Counted from the stretch's first letter, positions 1 to 9,578 are shown. The stretch: DNA of 55,987 nt from an uncultured Collinsella sp. (GCA_900752015.1 CAADTZ010000076.1:1-55987), one strand, 5' to 3'. The notes: generated from the letters alone by a model not told the origin. A program made the numbers and translations.

Positions 1-703
1 CCACCACAATCTTCTCGCCCACGGCAATGCCGCGCTTCAGCTCGTCGTTGGTGCCCTGCGCCAGCACGCGGCCGCCGTCCATGATCATGATGCGACTGCA
101 GATTTGCTCGACTTCCTCCATGTAATGGCTGGTATACACCACCGTGGCGCCCTCGTCGCGCAGGCGGCAGATGCCCTCCAGGATGGCGTTGCGGCTCTGC
201 GGGTCGACCGCCACCGTGGGCTCGTCAAAAAAGATGAGCTCGGGCTTGTGCGCGATACCGCAGGCGATGTTGAGGCGACGCGCCAGGCCGCCCGAGAGCT
301 TGCCGGGGCGAAACTTGGCAAAGTCGCCCAGCCCGACAAAGTCGATGGCCTCGTCGACCAGCGCGCGGCGGCGCTTGCGGTCGTTGACGTAGAGGCTGCA
401 GAAATAGTCGATGTTCTCGCGCACCGTAAGCTCGTCGAATACCGCCACCTGCTGCGGCACCACGCCGATGCGGCGCTTGAGGTCGTAGCGGGCGGGCGTC
501 ATGGGCTCGCCGAACAGCTCGATGGTGCCTTTGTCGTAGGCGAGCAGCTGCAGAATACAGTTGATGGACGTGGTCTTGCCCGAGCCGTTGGGGCCCAGCA
601 GGCCAAAGATCTCACCGGGGGCGATGCTCAGGTTAAAGTGGTCGAGCGCAATAAGGTCGTCATAGCGCTTGACGAGGTTTTCGACGTGGACGATGTCTGT
701 CAT
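1..703 (-). CDS. ABC-2 type exporter ATP-binding subunit (3' end outside window)
   Basis: The gene runs off the left edge of the window; 234 residues are visible, starting with MTDIVHVENL. It is the nucleotide-binding subunit of an ABC transporter. Walker A (GPNGSGKT) lies at about residues 37-44, the Q-loop region at 84, the signature LSGG at 136-139, Walker B plus catalytic Glu (LIFFDEP) at 156-162, and the switch His at 193. The short spacing and the 'LSGGLARRLNIACGI' style resemble the DrrA/CcmA class, which normally pairs with ABC-2 permeases; the permease would lie beyond the left edge. The start is the ATG at 701-703. It is divergent from the histidine kinase. The substrate cannot be told. 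Such modules are often controlled by an adjacent two-component system, but that link is inference here. Confidence 0.9.
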   Translation of the reverse strand, partial: MTDIVHVENLVKRYDDLIALDHFNLSIAPGEIFGLLGPNGSGKTTSINCILQLLAYDKGTIELFGEPMTPARYDLKRRIGVVPQQVAVFDELTVRENIDYFCSLYVNDRKRRRALVDEAIDFVGLGDFAKFRPGKLSGGLARRLNIACGIAHKPELIFFDEPTVAVDPQSRNAILEGICRLRDEGATVVYTSHYMEEVEQICSRIMIMDGGRVLAQGTNDELKRGIAVGEKIVV

Positions 704-901
704 GAGGCGGCCCTTCTGTTGATTGCGGCCCGGTACGATTGCATCATCGCAGGAGCGGGCGGCGCGCACCAGTGAGCTTTGTCACGAGTGCGAGGGGGCA
801 GAGGTGAAACCCCCGCTCGCGCGAGCGATCGACGCCGCTTTGCCGCGCGGGAGGAATGTCACGGTTGCGCAGGCAGCCCCTCCACCGCGCGCGCCTTCGC
901 G

Positions 902-907
902 TACAAT
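902..907 (+). promoter_or_regulatory. -10 hexamer TACAAT for the histidine kinase (apparently leaderless)
   Basis: TACAAT sits only 6 bases before the ATG at 914, so transcription would start at or next to the A of the start codon. No Shine-Dalgarno precedes this ATG. The spacing therefore points to a leaderless mRNA. No convincing -35 is visible. Confidence 0.5.
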
Positions 908-913
908 ACCCGT

Positions 914-2059
914 ATGAACAGGCTTTTCGACAAATCGATCGTGCTGGCGTGCTGTATTGCGGCCGCCATGGGTCTTGCTGTGGACGCTCGCCTGGTCGCG
1001 GCGTTTTGCCTTGGCGTTATTGCCACCTCGCTGGCCGAGGTCGTACAGGAGGAACGCACGCGCCGCACAAGCGAGGCCGCGAGTTACGTTTACATCATCG
1101 CGGCTGTCTTCGTGCCGCCGTTTGTGCCGTTTGCACCTCTCGCTCTCTATGACATCGCGCGACGCGTGCGCCGCGAACACGCCTGGGTCGCGCTGGGCAT
1201 TGGCTCCGTCTTTGCTTTTGCGCTTGTCGCGGACCTTCGCGGCGGCGCGCTCACCACCCGAACGCTCCTGCTGACCGCCATCCTTTCGGTTGCTGCCACC
1301 TTGCTATCGCTACGTACCGCCCAGCTGGAGCGCGAGCAACAGCGCATGCGCCGTACCCGCGACGAGCTGCAAGAACGCGCCCTGGCACTCGAGGCACGCA
1401 ACCGCGACCTCGCCGACCGCCAGGACTACGAAGTCGAGCTCGCGACGCTCGCCGAACGCGCCCGCATCGCGCGCGAGATCCACGATAACGTCGGGCACCA
1501 GCTCACGCGCGCCTCACTGCAGGCCGAAGCCCTGCGCGTGGTTCACGCCGACGAGCCCGGCGTCGCCGCCGATTTCGCCGACGTCAAACGCACGGTTGAC
1601 GAGGCGCTCCAGCTTGTGCGCACCAGCGTCCACGCGCTCAACGACAACGCCGTCGACCTTTCCGTGCAGCTCGAACGCATTGTTGAAGGCGCGCGTTCGG
1701 ACGGCGGCCCGCAGATTGAGCTTGAATTTTTGGCCGAGCATGCGCCCGCAAACGTCGCCAACTGCTTTGCGGCGGTCCTGCGCGAGGCGCTCTCCAATAC
1801 CATGCGCCACGCATGCGCCCAGACCGTCACTGTACGATGCATGGAGCATCCGTCGTTTTACCAGCTCATCGTTACCGACGATGGCGCGGGCGGGGTCCAA
1901 GCAAGCAGCCGCGGCGCCGCGAAGGGCATGGGGCTTGCCTCCATGCGCGAGCGCATCGAGGCGCTTGGCGGCACCTTCTCCGCCGGCCCGCGTGCCGGCG
2001 CCGGCGGCTGGCGCGTGTTTGCCACCGTTCCCAAACAGCAAGGAGATGACGCCCGATGA
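914..2059 (+). CDS. NarL-type sensor histidine kinase
   Basis: A 381-residue membrane kinase starting MNRLFDKSIV. The N-terminal ~140 residues are hydrophobic and form several membrane segments. A coiled-coil linker follows (QLEREQQRMRRTRDELQERA). Next is a HisKA_3-type dimerisation domain with the phospho-acceptor in REIHDNVGHQ (His about 190), then a HATPase_c domain with an N-box around NTMRHA and a G-box DDGAG. The reading frame extends further upstream, but the ATG at 914 gives a sensible membrane start and sits just downstream of a -10 hexamer. The stop overlaps the start of the response regulator (ATGA), so the two are translationally coupled. The signal sensed is unknown. The divergent ABC ATPase is a plausible target. 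Confidence 0.92.
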   Translation: MNRLFDKSIVLACCIAAAMGLAVDARLVAAFCLGVIATSLAEVVQEERTRRTSEAASYVYIIAAVFVPPFVPFAPLALYDIARRVRREHAWVALGIGSVFAFALVADLRGGALTTRTLLLTAILSVAATLLSLRTAQLEREQQRMRRTRDELQERALALEARNRDLADRQDYEVELATLAERARIAREIHDNVGHQLTRASLQAEALRVVHADEPGVAADFADVKRTVDEALQLVRTSVHALNDNAVDLSVQLERIVEGARSDGGPQIELEFLAEHAPANVANCFAAVLREALSNTMRHACAQTVTVRCMEHPSFYQLIVTDDGAGGVQASSRGAAKGMGLASMRERIEALGGTFSAGPRAGAGGWRVFATVPKQQGDDAR

Positions 2060-2685
2060 GGCTCATTGTTGTCGACGACGACCGCTTGGTGGTCGATTCG
2101 CTCAAGATTATCCTGGGCGCCCAGCCGCAGATCGAGGTAGTGGGCACCGGCGCCAACGGCAACGACGCGATTTCGCTCTATGCCGAACACGCGCTCGATA
2201 TCGCACTGCTCGACATTCAGATGCCGGGGCGCGACGGACTTTCGGCGGCACGCGAGATCCTTGAGCGCGACCCTGCGGCGCGCGTGGTGTTTCTGACGAC
2301 ATTCTCGGATGACGAATACATTGTGTCGGCGCTCAAACTGGGCGCGCGCGGCTACTTGATTAAAACCGACGTCGCTGCCATCCCTCCCGCGTTGACGCAG
2401 GTCATGGATGGCAAACGCGTGCTCGAGGGCAAGGCGATCGAGGACGTCGATTTTGACGGAACGGACGTTGAGGCGGGCACGCCCCGCCGGCCTGCGGCCT
2501 TTGTCAGCCTAACCGACCGCGAGTTCGAAGTCGCCGAGCTCATCGCCCGCGGCCTCGATAACAAGGAGATTGCCGCCACCGCCTATATGGGCGAAGGCAC
2601 CGTACGCAACCACATCAGCTCAATCCTTGCCAAAATGGGCCTGCGCAACCGCACCCAAATCGCCATCGCCTATCTGCGAGGGTAA
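2056..2685 (+). CDS. NarL/FixJ-family response regulator
   Basis: A 209-residue DNA-binding response regulator. The receiver domain covers about residues 1-120, with the acidic triad DDD at 7-9, the phospho-acceptor Asp53 (ALLDIQMPG) and the conserved Lys in GYLIKTD. A LuxR-type helix-turn-helix occupies the C-terminus (LTDREFEVAELIARGLDNKEIA, then VRNHISSILAKMGLRNRTQ). Its ATG overlaps the kinase stop by 4 bases, so the two genes form one transcription and translation unit. The domain order and length are normal for the family. No obvious terminator follows; the next stretch is filled with palindromic repeats. The target promoter is not evident from the window. Confidence 0.95.
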   Translation: MRLIVVDDDRLVVDSLKIILGAQPQIEVVGTGANGNDAISLYAEHALDIALLDIQMPGRDGLSAAREILERDPAARVVFLTTFSDDEYIVSALKLGARGYLIKTDVAAIPPALTQVMDGKRVLEGKAIEDVDFDGTDVEAGTPRRPAAFVSLTDREFEVAELIARGLDNKEIAATAYMGEGTVRNHISSILAKMGLRNRTQIAIAYLRG

Positions 2686-2745
2686 TTACCCAACGGCCAA
2701 CCGCTCCGGCAGAGCAAAATAGCTGTTATCGATTTAATGCCATTT

Positions 2746-2899
2746 CAAAACTATGCCGGTTTACTACAATGAATCGCCCGTCTCCGACCGCAGCAAATTG
2801 CGCGCTTGCAAAACCGCAGGTAGAACGTTTGCAATATTTAGAAAAATGCAGCCATGGTCGGGAATGTCGAATTCGTCGTAGTAAACCGGCATAGTTTTG
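2746..2899. repeat. Palindromic element A1 (22-bp arms starting CAAAACTATGCCGG)
   Basis: Perfect 22-bp inverted arms lie at 2746-2767 and 2878-2899. Both carry the family-constant part CAAAACTATGCCGG followed by a copy-specific part (TTTACTAC). Inside is a smaller CCGACC/GGTCGG pair and the core AAAACCGCAGGTAGAACG, the reverse complement of the core in the other copies. It sits in the 607-base gap between the response regulator and the adhesin terminator, which holds no gene. Confidence 0.8.
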
Positions 2900-2947
2900 T
2901 TCGGGCGGCCCTGCACGAGTGCCTCCGCCAGCCTCACTGGACCAAAA

Positions 2948-2978
2948 TGATCCGTTTTCCTCCGTCCCCAAGGGATCA
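2948..2978 (+). repeat. 31-bp motif C, copy 1 (TGATCC...GGGATCA)
   Basis: A 31-bp sequence TGATCCGTTTTCCTCCGTCC continuing to GGGATCA, with inverted ends. It recurs at 9745-9775 and 9983-10013 at the same length and orientation, and partly (inverted) at 24980-25001. Confidence 0.75.
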
Positions 2979-2990
2979 GCCGGAACCGCT

Positions 2991-3152
2991 CGCCACGAAA
3001 TCGGCCCATCTACTACGTTTGACTCGATACCCCTGACCATACCTTCGTTTTGAACAAAACCACAGGCGTTCTACCTGCGGTTTTGTTTTCGCGTTTTTTG
3101 GCATGGTTAGGGGTAAGGGACTAAATGTAGTAGATGGGCCGGTTTCGTGGCG
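2991..3152. repeat. Palindromic element B1 (26-bp arms, CGCCACGAAATCGGCCCATC type)
   Basis: Arms at 2991-3016 and 3127-3152 pair over 26 bp with one mismatch. A second inverted pair (CCCTGACCATACC with GGCATGGTTAGGGG) and an innermost hairpin (AAAACCACAGG with CCTGCGGTTTT) are nested inside. This gives three concentric stems. It is a near copy of B2 at 9789-9947 in the same orientation. Confidence 0.8.
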
Positions 3153-3171
3153 AATCCTTCTCGCCTACGCA

Positions 3172-3213
3172 CAAAAACGCCGCCACGGAGGAGGAAGATA
3201 CCTCCGCGGCGGC
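3172..3213 (-). terminator. Rho-independent terminator of the adhesin gene
   Basis: On the minus strand a 13-bp GC-rich stem (3179-3191 with 3201-3213) is followed by TTTTT. It lies 80 bases beyond the adhesin stop. A second hairpin (CCCGGGGCC/GGCCCCGGG, near 3256-3282) and three tandem GGGGGT runs (3215-3234) lie between. Confidence 0.75.
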
Positions 3214-3292
3214 TGGGGGTGGGGGTGGGGGCTATGTTCTGGCTCCCCGCCGGCCGCCCGGGGCCTTTTGGCCCCGGGCGCTGCCAGCGTGC

Positions 3293-6200
3293 CTAGCGCT
3301 TACGGATACCCCAGACCAGGGCTCCGACGCCGGCCATGGCGATGACGAATGCCATGAGCAGTGCAGCGGCCTGCTGGTCACCCGTGGTGGGCAGGAAACC
3401 CTTGACCGTCTTGACGATGTTCGTCACGGTCTTGGGTGTGCCGGGATCGGGCGTCGGCACGGGCGTCTCGGGCTTCTTGTACGTGTTGTTGAACACGATA
3501 CCCTCGACGCTCTTATCGCCCTTGGCAAAGGCGACATTCGCCTTGAGGTTGCCCTCGCCGTCGTCGACCACGTTGACGGTCGCGGTAAAGACGGACTTGT
3601 CGTAGGTCATACCGGCCTCGTCACCCTTGACCTCGCTGACGGTGTAGACGTACGTACCGGGCTCGTCGTACTCGAGCTTGTCGAAGTTGATCTTGCCGTC
3701 GGCATCGTTGGTAACCGTAGACTCGATGTCCTCGCCAACGAGCTTAAAGCTAAACTCGTCCTTCTTGAGCTCGCGTCCCTCGAGCACCTTAATGGCGCCG
3801 ATGGAGACCTGCGTGGGCATGGCGTGATACTTGTTGGTAAAGCCAGCCGACTCGGTGGTTCCCTCGAGCTTGTGCGTCGCGGCCAGCGTACCGTCGCCGT
3901 TGTCGGAGACGGTGGTCACGACGGTGTAGGTCGTGCCGTCATAGGTGACACCCTTGTACAGGCTAAGCGCGTTCGGGCGAGCCTCGCGCAGCGTGTACGT
4001 GTGCGTACCGGGCGCCTCGTAGTGGATCGGGCTCAGCGTAACGTTGCCGTTGGCGTCGTTGGTGCCGCTGGCGACAACCACGCCGTCCTCGAGCAGTTCA
4101 AACGTGAACTCGCCGGTTGCAAGGTCACGTCCGGTCAGACGCTTAACCGTCTTGACCTGATCGGTCACGGAAGAGTCGGTGGGCGCCACGACGTAGGTGT
4201 TGGTGAACGTGAAGTCCGCACCGTCGTCGCCGTTGCGCACGACACTCAGATGTCCGGCGCCGTCGTCAGTCACGGTGTAGGAAACCTTGCGCGTGGCGTT
4301 GGGGTCGTTGGTCACGCCAGGGACGCTACCGGACTCGGTCACCGTATAGGTAAAGGTGTGCGAGCGCGGAGCGGTGGGGGTTGCGGGATCGGACTCGTCG
4401 TTGGACTCATCGGTCTCGGCAGCGTCGGCGTCAACCTCGGCCTCACCGGTGTTGGCTTCGGCGTCGCTCGATGCGTCGTCAGAAGCATCGGTCGTCACGC
4501 CCAGAGCGCGGTTGAGGTCCTCGAGCGTAAAGTGGATCTTGCCAAAGCCCACGTTGCCAGCCGCGTCGTTGGTTGCGGTCGTGCGCTCGGGCATCGGGGC
4601 ACCAGCCTCGTCGGCGGTCACGGTAAAGGTGAACTTGCCCGTGATGTCAGCCGGGGTCAGGCCCTCGGCAGCTTGGAGCTTCTTAGTGCCGGTGAGCGCG
4701 GCATCGACGGCTTCGGCGCCGTAGACGTTCTCGAACAAGGGCTCGACGCCGCCGTAGTCGACCGTTGCCGTCAGGGTACCGTCACCGTTGTCGACGACGA
4801 TAACCTTAAAGCCAAAGCTCCACGTTGTAGCGGAAACGCCATTCGGCAGCCCGAATAAATCTTCGTAGGCCGTGTAGTTAATGGTCCAGGCAAGCTTGCC
4901 GTCCTTATCGGTACGATAAGCAAGCCCAGCAGCCTCAAGATTAGCAAGCATCTTGGTGTCGTAGTGCAGCGTATCAAAGCTCACGTGCCCGCCGATATTG
5001 GGCTTGAGGTTTTCGTATGCCACAAGCTCACCCTGATAGGCGATGCCGAACCAGAACTCGCCGTCGGCCATCGGGCGGCCGGTCAGAGTCTTGGTGGCAA
5101 CGACCTGAGCAGCGGTGCCACCAGGCGTGTTGGTCGTAGCGCTGTAACTGTTGTGGAACGGCACCAGGGCTTTCTCGACCTTGTTCTCGCCACTCTTGTG
5201 GACCGTCTCATGCGTGCCCTCGGGACCACCGGAAACGGTCGTCGTAGCAGTGAGCGTACCGGCGGTGTCGTCGGCGATGGCGATCGTCACCGTGCGTACG
5301 GCGTCATCGTAGGTGTAACCGGGCTGGCCGTCGTTCTTTTCGGCCACGGTGTACTTGAAGGTCTTGCCGGCGTCAGCCTGCGTAAATTTAACCTCATGAC
5401 CAGCCAGAATGTCGATCAGTCCGACCGTTGCCTCTGCCGTCGCAGGGGACTTGAAGTTGTTGGCTCCGGGCAGCAGGCCAAGCGCGTTGGCCGAGGCCTC
5501 GTCGGCAGGCGTCACGGTAAACGTGAACTGGCCCTCGGTCATGGGGCGGCCGTCCAGATACTTGCTGAGCCACAGACCGCCGGCCGCGGTGTAGTTAAGC
5601 TCAGTGCGGTACGTGTTGGTAAAGCGTCCGTTTTCCTTCTTGGTGACATTGGCGGTCAGCTTGCCCTCGCCGTCCTCGGTCACGGTTACTTCGGCGGTCG
5701 CGACGTGGGAGTCATACGTCATGCCGACCGTATTACCCGCGTTCTCGCGGATCTCGTACTTGTAGGTTCCGGCAGCCGTGTAGCGAATCTTGCCGAACTT
5801 GATGGCGGCAATGCCGTCCTTCGCATCGTGCTTGCTCACGGTTACGGTTGCAGGATCGGGTAGCGGAGCGCCATCGGGGGCGGTAATGGTAAAGCCGAAC
5901 TCGTCCCCATCCGTCCACTCGCGACCGTCGATGGCCTTGCTCAGGTCAAAGTCGAGGTCTGCATCGGTCGGGGTCACGCTGTAAGTGTTCTTGAAGGTTG
6001 CGGTCTTGGCGTCCTTCAGGACATGCTCGGCCTTGAGGGTGCCGTCGCCGTTGTCCGTGATGGTGGTCTCGATGGTGTACTCGGCGTCACTGTAGGTGAT
6101 GCCCTTGCTGGTGGTTCCGCCGTTGGCCTCGCGCAGCGTGTAGGTGTGCTTGCCGGCCTTGTCGTACTTCACGGCGCCCATCGTGATCTTGCCCTCGGCG

Positions 6201-9200
6201 TCGTTCTTGCCGGTGGCGACGACCTTGTCGCCCTCGACGAGCTCGAAGGAGAACTCGCTGTCCATGAGATTGCGGCCAGTCAGGACCTTGTTCGCGGTGA
6301 TCTGGTCGGTAACGCTCGTCTCGACAGGCGTCACGTTATAGGTATTGGTGAACGTAAATGCCACATCGCCGTCCGGCTTGCGGGATACGCTCAGATTGCC
6401 CTTGCCGTCATCAGTCACGGTGAAGGAAACCTTGCGCGACAGCTTGGCGTCGTTGGTCACGCCAGCCACTTCGCCGGACTCGGTCACGGTGTAGGTAAAG
6501 GTGTGCTCGCGCTTCTCGGGCTTCTCGCCCAGAGCCTTGTTAAGGTCGTCGAGCGTAAAGGCGATCTTGCCAAAGTCGACCTTGCCGTCAACGTCGTTGT
6601 GCACGCTCGTGCTCGCAGGCATAGGCGCGCCCTCTTCACCGGTCACGGTAAAGGTGAACTTGCCGGTGATATCAGCCGGGGTCAGAGCGTCGTCAACCTG
6701 CAGATTCTTGATACCCGCAAGCGATGCCTCGGTAGCATTCGTGGTGTAGGCGTTCTTGAACTCGATGCTCTTGACGTCCTTGGCGTCCTTCAGCTCGTGC
6801 GTGGCAACCAGCTGGCCCTTGCCGTTATCGGCGATGGTCGTCACGATGGTGTAGACCGCGTCATCGTAGTCAATACCGCCGGCGTTGCCCTTAACCTCAT
6901 GCAGCTTGTAGGTGTGCTGGCCGATCTCGGTGTACTTGATGGCACTGAACGTCACCTTGCCGTCGGCGGCGTTCTTAACGGTCTCGACAGGCTTAACTTC
7001 CTTGTCAATGATTTCGAGCAGCTCAAAGCTGAACTCGTCGGCCGTAAGGTCACGCCCGGTCAGAGACTTGGTCACGGTAATCTGGTCGGTGACGCTGGAC
7101 TCAACAGGATTCGTGGCGTAAACGTTCTTGAACTCGGTCTCGCCCGAGGTCACCTTCACGCCAGCGCTCAGCTCACCCTTCTTGTCGGGCGCTACCGTCA
7201 CGGTGATCTCCGCGACGTTCTTGCTGTAGGCGATGCCGTCAATCGTGGTCCCGGCATGCTTTTCACTGACCTTGTAGACGTACGTGCCAGGTTCGGTGTA
7301 TTCGATCGTGCCGAAGTCGATGGCAGCCTTGCCCTGGTCCAGGTCAGCCTTGCGCACGGTCGCAGTCCTAGCCGCAGGCATCGGGGCGCCGCTCTCGGAT
7401 GTCAGGCCAAACTCAAACGCGTCAGCATTCGTCCAGTCGCGACCCTTGAGCACCTTGGTCAGGCCAAAGCTGGCCTTGGTGTTCACCATTGCCGGCGTCA
7501 TGTCATACGCAAAGCTGATCTTGCCGTTGTTGCCCAGGTAGGAATTGACATGCGTCGCGGTCGCCTTGGCAGACACGTTGTTCCACTTGGGGTTGAGAAC
7601 GTCGGTCGCGGTACCAGTGCTGTTGCCGCCCACGCTGCCCTTGGTAGTGTGGAGCTCATCGATAAAGGCCAAACGCGCGGTTCCCACGCTAAACGAAAGG
7701 TTGCCGTCCTCGTCGGCAACAAGAGCGCCGTCAAACTTCGCTGCGTCGCCGCCGACAAACTCGATGACAGCAGTGGCGGGCTTGGCCTCGCCGTTCGAGC
7801 CCCGCTCCTCAAACTCATCCTTGTAGTAATAGGTGCCAGTATCTGCCAGCGAATTCTTTGCAGGCTGCGTGCAGTCCTTATCCGCGTAAATGGGAGTCTG
7901 CTTCTGGAAGTAGTAGTAGCGGTTGGTGTCGGCCGGCTCAAAGGTCGCAACCGTATCACCCAGCGCACCACCGCTCCACTTGTTCGCGTAGAAGCTCACG
8001 GTCTTGGTGCCGTCAACGACAGTCGTATTATGCTCGATGTAGTTCTTGAGCCCTGCTACCTTCTCGGGCGTAAACAGGTTGTCAAGTGCGGCGCTCTTCA
8101 CGCTCGAGGCATACTTCACCTGAATGGGCTTAACGTTGTCGACCGAAAGCTTGCCGTCTACGGTCTTAAAGTGACTCAGCGGAATCAACGACGCAGGAAT
8201 GTTAACCGTTACGATATCGCCCTTCCGGGGATTGTCATCGCCAGCACGCTGCACGGTGATGAGCAGGTCTTTTGCCTTGCCGGAAAACTCGTAGGTGTCG
8301 GTATTGGTTTCTTTGTTGACCGTCTTGCTCGCCTTGGTAAACGACATGCCGTTGATGACGACTTCGGTAAATCCGTCGACCTGCATAAAGTCGCCCAGCT
8401 CGTCGGTAAACGTGATGTAGCCGGACTTGGTCTCGTCGTAGCCCTTATGGATTTCGGTCGGATAAGGCGGCTCCGATGTGATGGCCTGTGAGATGTCGTC
8501 GAAGACCTTCTTGAGCTCTTCAGCATTGGTCGCCGACTTGTAGTAGTCGGAGTTTTCCGCGCGTGTGCCAAGCTCGTCGCTCGCATACGACGTGGCATCG
8601 GGATAATTACTCGACACGGCGTGCATAAACTTGTTGACGTCGCTTGTCCCCTTTTTCGAGGGATCGGCAGCGGGGTCCGCTCCACTAAAGATGCCGATGG
8701 TATAAACGGTGGCCTTGCTGTCCTTCATGTTCTTGGCAGCCGTCACGGCAGCATCGGCGACGCCAGAATCAAACTCGCTGTAGCTCGTTGGCTTGCCGTC
8801 GGTAAAGAACACAACGATCTTCTTGGCATCTGCGCGACCAGAAGTGATATCCCCGGCCAGTTCCAGACCATAGTCGGCACGCGTAGCACCGCTTGGCTTG
8901 ATTCCAGCAACTGTATCCTTAAGAGCTTTCACGTTGCCGCCGGAGCAATCGGTCAAACCCTTCATTACCTGCGAGTGGTTGTACTTGTATTGGCCTTTAT
9001 AGTACGTGTCATTGCCGACCTTATCAGTCTTATCACCCGCAAACTTAACAATGGCAACCCTATGCTGCCTATCAACGCCCTCGATAGCCTCGTTTTGTTT
9101 GGCGATGGTATTGATAAAGCTGTTCGCAGCGCTCTTCAGTGCATCGATACGCTTGGTGCGATCTCCGCCACCCATAGGATCATCCATCGAGCCGGAGGCA

Positions 9201-9562
9201 TCCAACACCATCACGATGTCAAGTGGCGTGGTGACTGTCACGGTTGAATTAGACGTCGAGGACATCGCCGAAAGCGTGGTCAAAAAGTCCGACTCTTCGT
9301 TTTCCCCGGTTGCCTTGACCGTCTTATCGGTCCAGATTCGGCCGACGTTTTGGGTCGTTACCTTATTGCCGCCGTGGCCTGCCGCCCAGATTTCCCAGCG
9401 TCCGCTGGTATCGGGGTCGACGACCTTTCCGGTCATTATCGGTCCGTCCATTCCCGTGCTGGACCTGGCGTTGGCCTCGGGCAGCATGGCGAATGCTGCG
9501 GCTGGCAACACCAGCACTACGGCCAGTATCACCGCCAAGAGACCCCTCGTGTACTTACTCAT
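3293..9562 (-). CDS. Giant sortase-anchored surface adhesin: VWA domain plus ~10 pilin isopeptide repeats
   Basis: A 2089-residue cell-wall protein. Residues 1-32 form a signal peptide (KYTRGLLAVILAVVLVLPAAA). A von Willebrand A domain starts near 113 with the MIDAS motif DASGS at 121-125. From about residue 700 to 2030 there are around ten Spy0128/FctA-like repeats. Each opens with a Lys-containing strand such as TKVLKGRDW, TKSLTGRDL or SKYLDGRPM and closes with F-x-N-x-Y, which fits Lys-Asn intramolecular isopeptide bonds. An Asp/Glu/Ala-rich insertion interrupts one repeat. The end is a sorting signal: LPTTG at 2057-2061, a hydrophobic helix and RKR. The start has GGGAG in front. It resembles VWA-tipped pilus adhesins, but no pilin or sortase gene lies nearby. 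Role in attachment is inferred from the family. Confidence 0.92.
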   Translation of the reverse strand: MSKYTRGLLAVILAVVLVLPAAAFAMLPEANARSSTGMDGPIMTGKVVDPDTSGRWEIWAAGHGGNKVTTQNVGRIWTDKTVKATGENEESDFLTTLSAMSSTSNSTVTVTTPLDIVMVLDASGSMDDPMGGGDRTKRIDALKSAANSFINTIAKQNEAIEGVDRQHRVAIVKFAGDKTDKVGNDTYYKGQYKYNHSQVMKGLTDCSGGNVKALKDTVAGIKPSGATRADYGLELAGDITSGRADAKKIVVFFTDGKPTSYSEFDSGVADAAVTAAKNMKDSKATVYTIGIFSGADPAADPSKKGTSDVNKFMHAVSSNYPDATSYASDELGTRAENSDYYKSATNAEELKKVFDDISQAITSEPPYPTEIHKGYDETKSGYITFTDELGDFMQVDGFTEVVINGMSFTKASKTVNKETNTDTYEFSGKAKDLLITVQRAGDDNPRKGDIVTVNIPASLIPLSHFKTVDGKLSVDNVKPIQVKYASSVKSAALDNLFTPEKVAGLKNYIEHNTTVVDGTKTVSFYANKWSGGALGDTVATFEPADTNRYYYFQKQTPIYADKDCTQPAKNSLADTGTYYYKDEFEERGSNGEAKPATAVIEFVGGDAAKFDGALVADEDGNLSFSVGTARLAFIDELHTTKGSVGGNSTGTATDVLNPKWNNVSAKATATHVNSYLGNNGKISFAYDMTPAMVNTKASFGLTKVLKGRDWTNADAFEFGLTSESGAPMPAARTATVRKADLDQGKAAIDFGTIEYTEPGTYVYKVSEKHAGTTIDGIAYSKNVAEITVTVAPDKKGELSAGVKVTSGETEFKNVYATNPVESSVTDQITVTKSLTGRDLTADEFSFELLEIIDKEVKPVETVKNAADGKVTFSAIKYTEIGQHTYKLHEVKGNAGGIDYDDAVYTIVTTIADNGKGQLVATHELKDAKDVKSIEFKNAYTTNATEASLAGIKNLQVDDALTPADITGKFTFTVTGEEGAPMPASTSVHNDVDGKVDFGKIAFTLDDLNKALGEKPEKREHTFTYTVTESGEVAGVTNDAKLSRKVSFTVTDDGKGNLSVSRKPDGDVAFTFTNTYNVTPVETSVTDQITANKVLTGRNLMDSEFSFELVEGDKVVATGKNDAEGKITMGAVKYDKAGKHTYTLREANGGTTSKGITYSDAEYTIETTITDNGDGTLKAEHVLKDAKTATFKNTYSVTPTDADLDFDLSKAIDGREWTDGDEFGFTITAPDGAPLPDPATVTVSKHDAKDGIAAIKFGKIRYTAAGTYKYEIRENAGNTVGMTYDSHVATAEVTVTEDGEGKLTANVTKKENGRFTNTYRTELNYTAAGGLWLSKYLDGRPMTEGQFTFTVTPADEASANALGLLPGANNFKSPATAEATVGLIDILAGHEVKFTQADAGKTFKYTVAEKNDGQPGYTYDDAVRTVTIAIADDTAGTLTATTTVSGGPEGTHETVHKSGENKVEKALVPFHNSYSATTNTPGGTAAQVVATKTLTGRPMADGEFWFGIAYQGELVAYENLKPNIGGHVSFDTLHYDTKMLANLEAAGLAYRTDKDGKLAWTINYTAYEDLFGLPNGVSATTWSFGFKVIVVDNGDGTLTATVDYGGVEPLFENVYGAEAVDAALTGTKKLQAAEGLTPADITGKFTFTVTADEAGAPMPERTTATNDAAGNVGFGKIHFTLEDLNRALGVTTDASDDASSDAEANTGEAEVDADAAETDESNDESDPATPTAPRSHTFTYTVTESGSVPGVTNDPNATRKVSYTVTDDGAGHLSVVRNGDDGADFTFTNTYVVAPTDSSVTDQVKTVKRLTGRDLATGEFTFELLEDGVVVASGTNDANGNVTLSPIHYEAPGTHTYTLREARPNALSLYKGVTYDGTTYTVVTTVSDNGDGTLAATHKLEGTTESAGFTNKYHAMPTQVSIGAIKVLEGRELKKDEFSFKLVGEDIESTVTNDADGKINFDKLEYDEPGTYVYTVSEVKGDEAGMTYDKSVFTATVNVVDDGEGNLKANVAFAKGDKSVEGIVFNNTYKKPETPVPTPDPGTPKTVTNIVKTVKGFLPTTGDQQAAALLMAFVIAMAGVGALVWGIRKR

Positions 9563-9578
9563 CGCGTCTCCCTTCTCA

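Noticed and set aside
104..775. Long plus-strand open frame at the left edge
   Set aside because: It is antisense to an ABC ATPase with all catalytic motifs; such antisense frames are common in high-GC DNA.
2748..3040. Small frames in the repeats between the response regulator and the adhesin
   Set aside because: They are made wholly of palindromic repeat sequence, with no ribosome site or conserved protein features.
3215..3234. G-quadruplex
   Set aside because: Only three G5 runs are present in the core; a four-run quadruplex would need a distant partner.
3134..8491. Long plus-strand frames of 574 and 822 residues opposite the adhesin
   Set aside because: They mirror the repeats of the adhesin, have no ribosome sites and no recognisable domains.
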